Origin: Caldisericales bacterium
Lineage (GTDB): Bacteria; Caldisericota; Caldisericia; Caldisericales; Caldisericaceae
Direction of reading: 5' to 3'
Assembly: GCA_015485995.1 (NCBI GenBank)
Contig: WFSP01000010.1
Span: forward strand, 1-33,394
DNA length: 33,394 nt
In this document: positions 32,899 through 33,394 of the stretch, one piece after another
Position numbering within the stretch: the first letter of the stretch is position 1
How the letters are laid out: each line of letters opens with the position of its first letter
The notes under the pieces: generated by a model
Seen by the model: only the letters and a program-made list of their open reading frames with translations
What the model was told of the DNA's origin: nothing
The model's database searches: none
Translations under genes and position numbers: made by a program

Positions 32899-32975
32899 TG
32901 GCGCGCCCAGCAGGAGTCGAACCTGTAACCTACGGTTCCGTAGACCGTCACTCTATCCAATTGAGCTATGGGCGC
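32899..32975 (-). tRNA. tRNA-Arg (ACG)
   Basis: Acceptor GCGCCCA/TGGGCGC with discriminator G, anticodon stem ACGGT/ACCGT with loop CTACGGA, and an encoded CCA at 32899-32901. The A34 would normally be edited to inosine. Confidence 0.95.
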
Positions 32976-32983
32976 CTAATGTA

Positions 32984-33011
32984 ATTATAGTATAAATCAT
33001 ATTTTTCTCAA
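32984..33011 (-). promoter_or_regulatory. promoter of tRNA-Arg
   Basis: On the minus strand TTGAGA (33006-33011) and TATAAT (32984-32989) are 16 bp apart. The -35 contains the TGA stop of the upstream gene (33008-33010). Confidence 0.8.
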
Positions 33012-33394
33012 GCATTTGTATTATGCCAATTAGACAGGATGGCAAGCAAAGATTCTTCTCTGTCGACAAACAAAGGAAATGAAACAAAAACATCTTCAAA
33101 TTTGTCCCTGAAAGATGGAGTTTTAAACCTACCGTCAAAGTAAAATATAAGGGCCCTTGCATTGTTTTTCAAAATCTCCAAAGAAATATTTTTCAAAATA
33201 AACGTTGAATATACATTAAAAGTTTCTTTATTATAGGAAACACTCGATATATTAGGTAAACGGATAAAATAAGCTTCATCTGCGTGAACTGTGGAAACGG
33301 GTGTATCATACAAGTATAGTTCAATTTCACCGGTCTCACCTTTTAGATCTATACCTTTTGCTTTTACCTTTTCACCGTTTCTCCTAAGTAGAAA
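33008..33394 (-). CDS. 3' end of a gene of unknown function, open at the right edge
   Basis: The frame stays open from the stop at 33010-33008 to the end of the window, giving at least 128 residues. A TTG at 33313 is in frame, but the reading continues upstream with protein-like sequence, so the true start lies outside. The visible part looks soluble, with alternating beta strands and no membrane segment or known motif. The stop lies inside the tRNA-Arg -35 box. Confidence 0.6.
   Translation of the reverse strand, partial: FLLRRNGEKVKAKGIDLKGETGEIELYLYDTPVSTVHADEAYFIRLPNISSVSYNKETFNVYSTFILKNISLEILKNNARALIFYFDGRFKTPSFRDKFEDVFVSFPLFVDREESLLAILSNWHNTNA

Overview
The window is a compact, AT-rich bacterial chromosome segment from what looks like an anaerobic, probably thermophilic organism. 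The clues are a tungsten-type aldehyde:ferredoxin oxidoreductase very close in layout to the Pyrococcus enzyme, a K+-dependent membrane pyrophosphatase of the Na+-pump type, folate-dependent TrmFO, a PflX-type radical SAM protein, short intergenic gaps and CCA encoded in every tRNA gene. A Caldisericum-like or other deep-branching lineage would fit, but this is an inference from gene content and I could not test it. No phage, insertion sequence, CRISPR array or rRNA gene is visible. Almost everything is chromosomal core or ordinary accessory content.

Layout, left to right. At the left edge a minus-strand gene begins just outside the window. Divergent from it is an OmpR-type response regulator plus histidine kinase (127-1880). 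A minus-strand MoxR / DUF58 / membrane DUF4129-like operon (5404-1882) follows, with a divergent cation:proton antiporter (5491-6642). A molybdenum/tungsten cofactor riboswitch controls aor and a DUF3783 gene (6684-8909). On the minus strand a six-tRNA operon (12461-11917) runs with no visible terminator into hppA and an LCP-family gene. Upstream of it lies rpsF-ssb-rpsR-rplI-dnaB (15317-12506), then a membrane protein and an M18 aminopeptidase (17779-15411).

The plus-strand set 17856-20120 encodes a DUF4388 protein, a Roadblock/LC7 protein, an MglA-like small GTPase and uridine kinase. Next come minus-strand dprA-trmFO-pflX, then a divergent FMN riboswitch driving ribU. infC-rpmI-rplT follows on the minus strand (infC starts at ATT), then tRNA-Val-thrS, then a sugar-type ABC transporter whose binding protein carries a copper-amine-oxidase-like N-terminal domain. 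The right end has a Nif3-family protein, a small membrane protein, tRNA-Arg and the 3' part of an unknown gene.

The most interesting signals are regulatory. (1) The FMN riboswitch has a GNRA-capped hairpin inserted in loop L2. (2) Its P1 3' strand is a Shine-Dalgarno sequence serving an 8-codon TTG-start ORF that overlaps the ribU start by ATGA, so ribU seems to be translated only by coupling. (3) Eleven promoters readable by eye share a 16-bp -35/-10 spacer. Three of their -35 boxes overlap the stop codon of the gene before. (4) dprA, and probably the response regulator, look leaderless. (5) tRNA promoters appear to drive hppA and thrS. (6) The DUF4388/Roadblock/MglA set is a plausible uncharacterised polarity or signalling switch.
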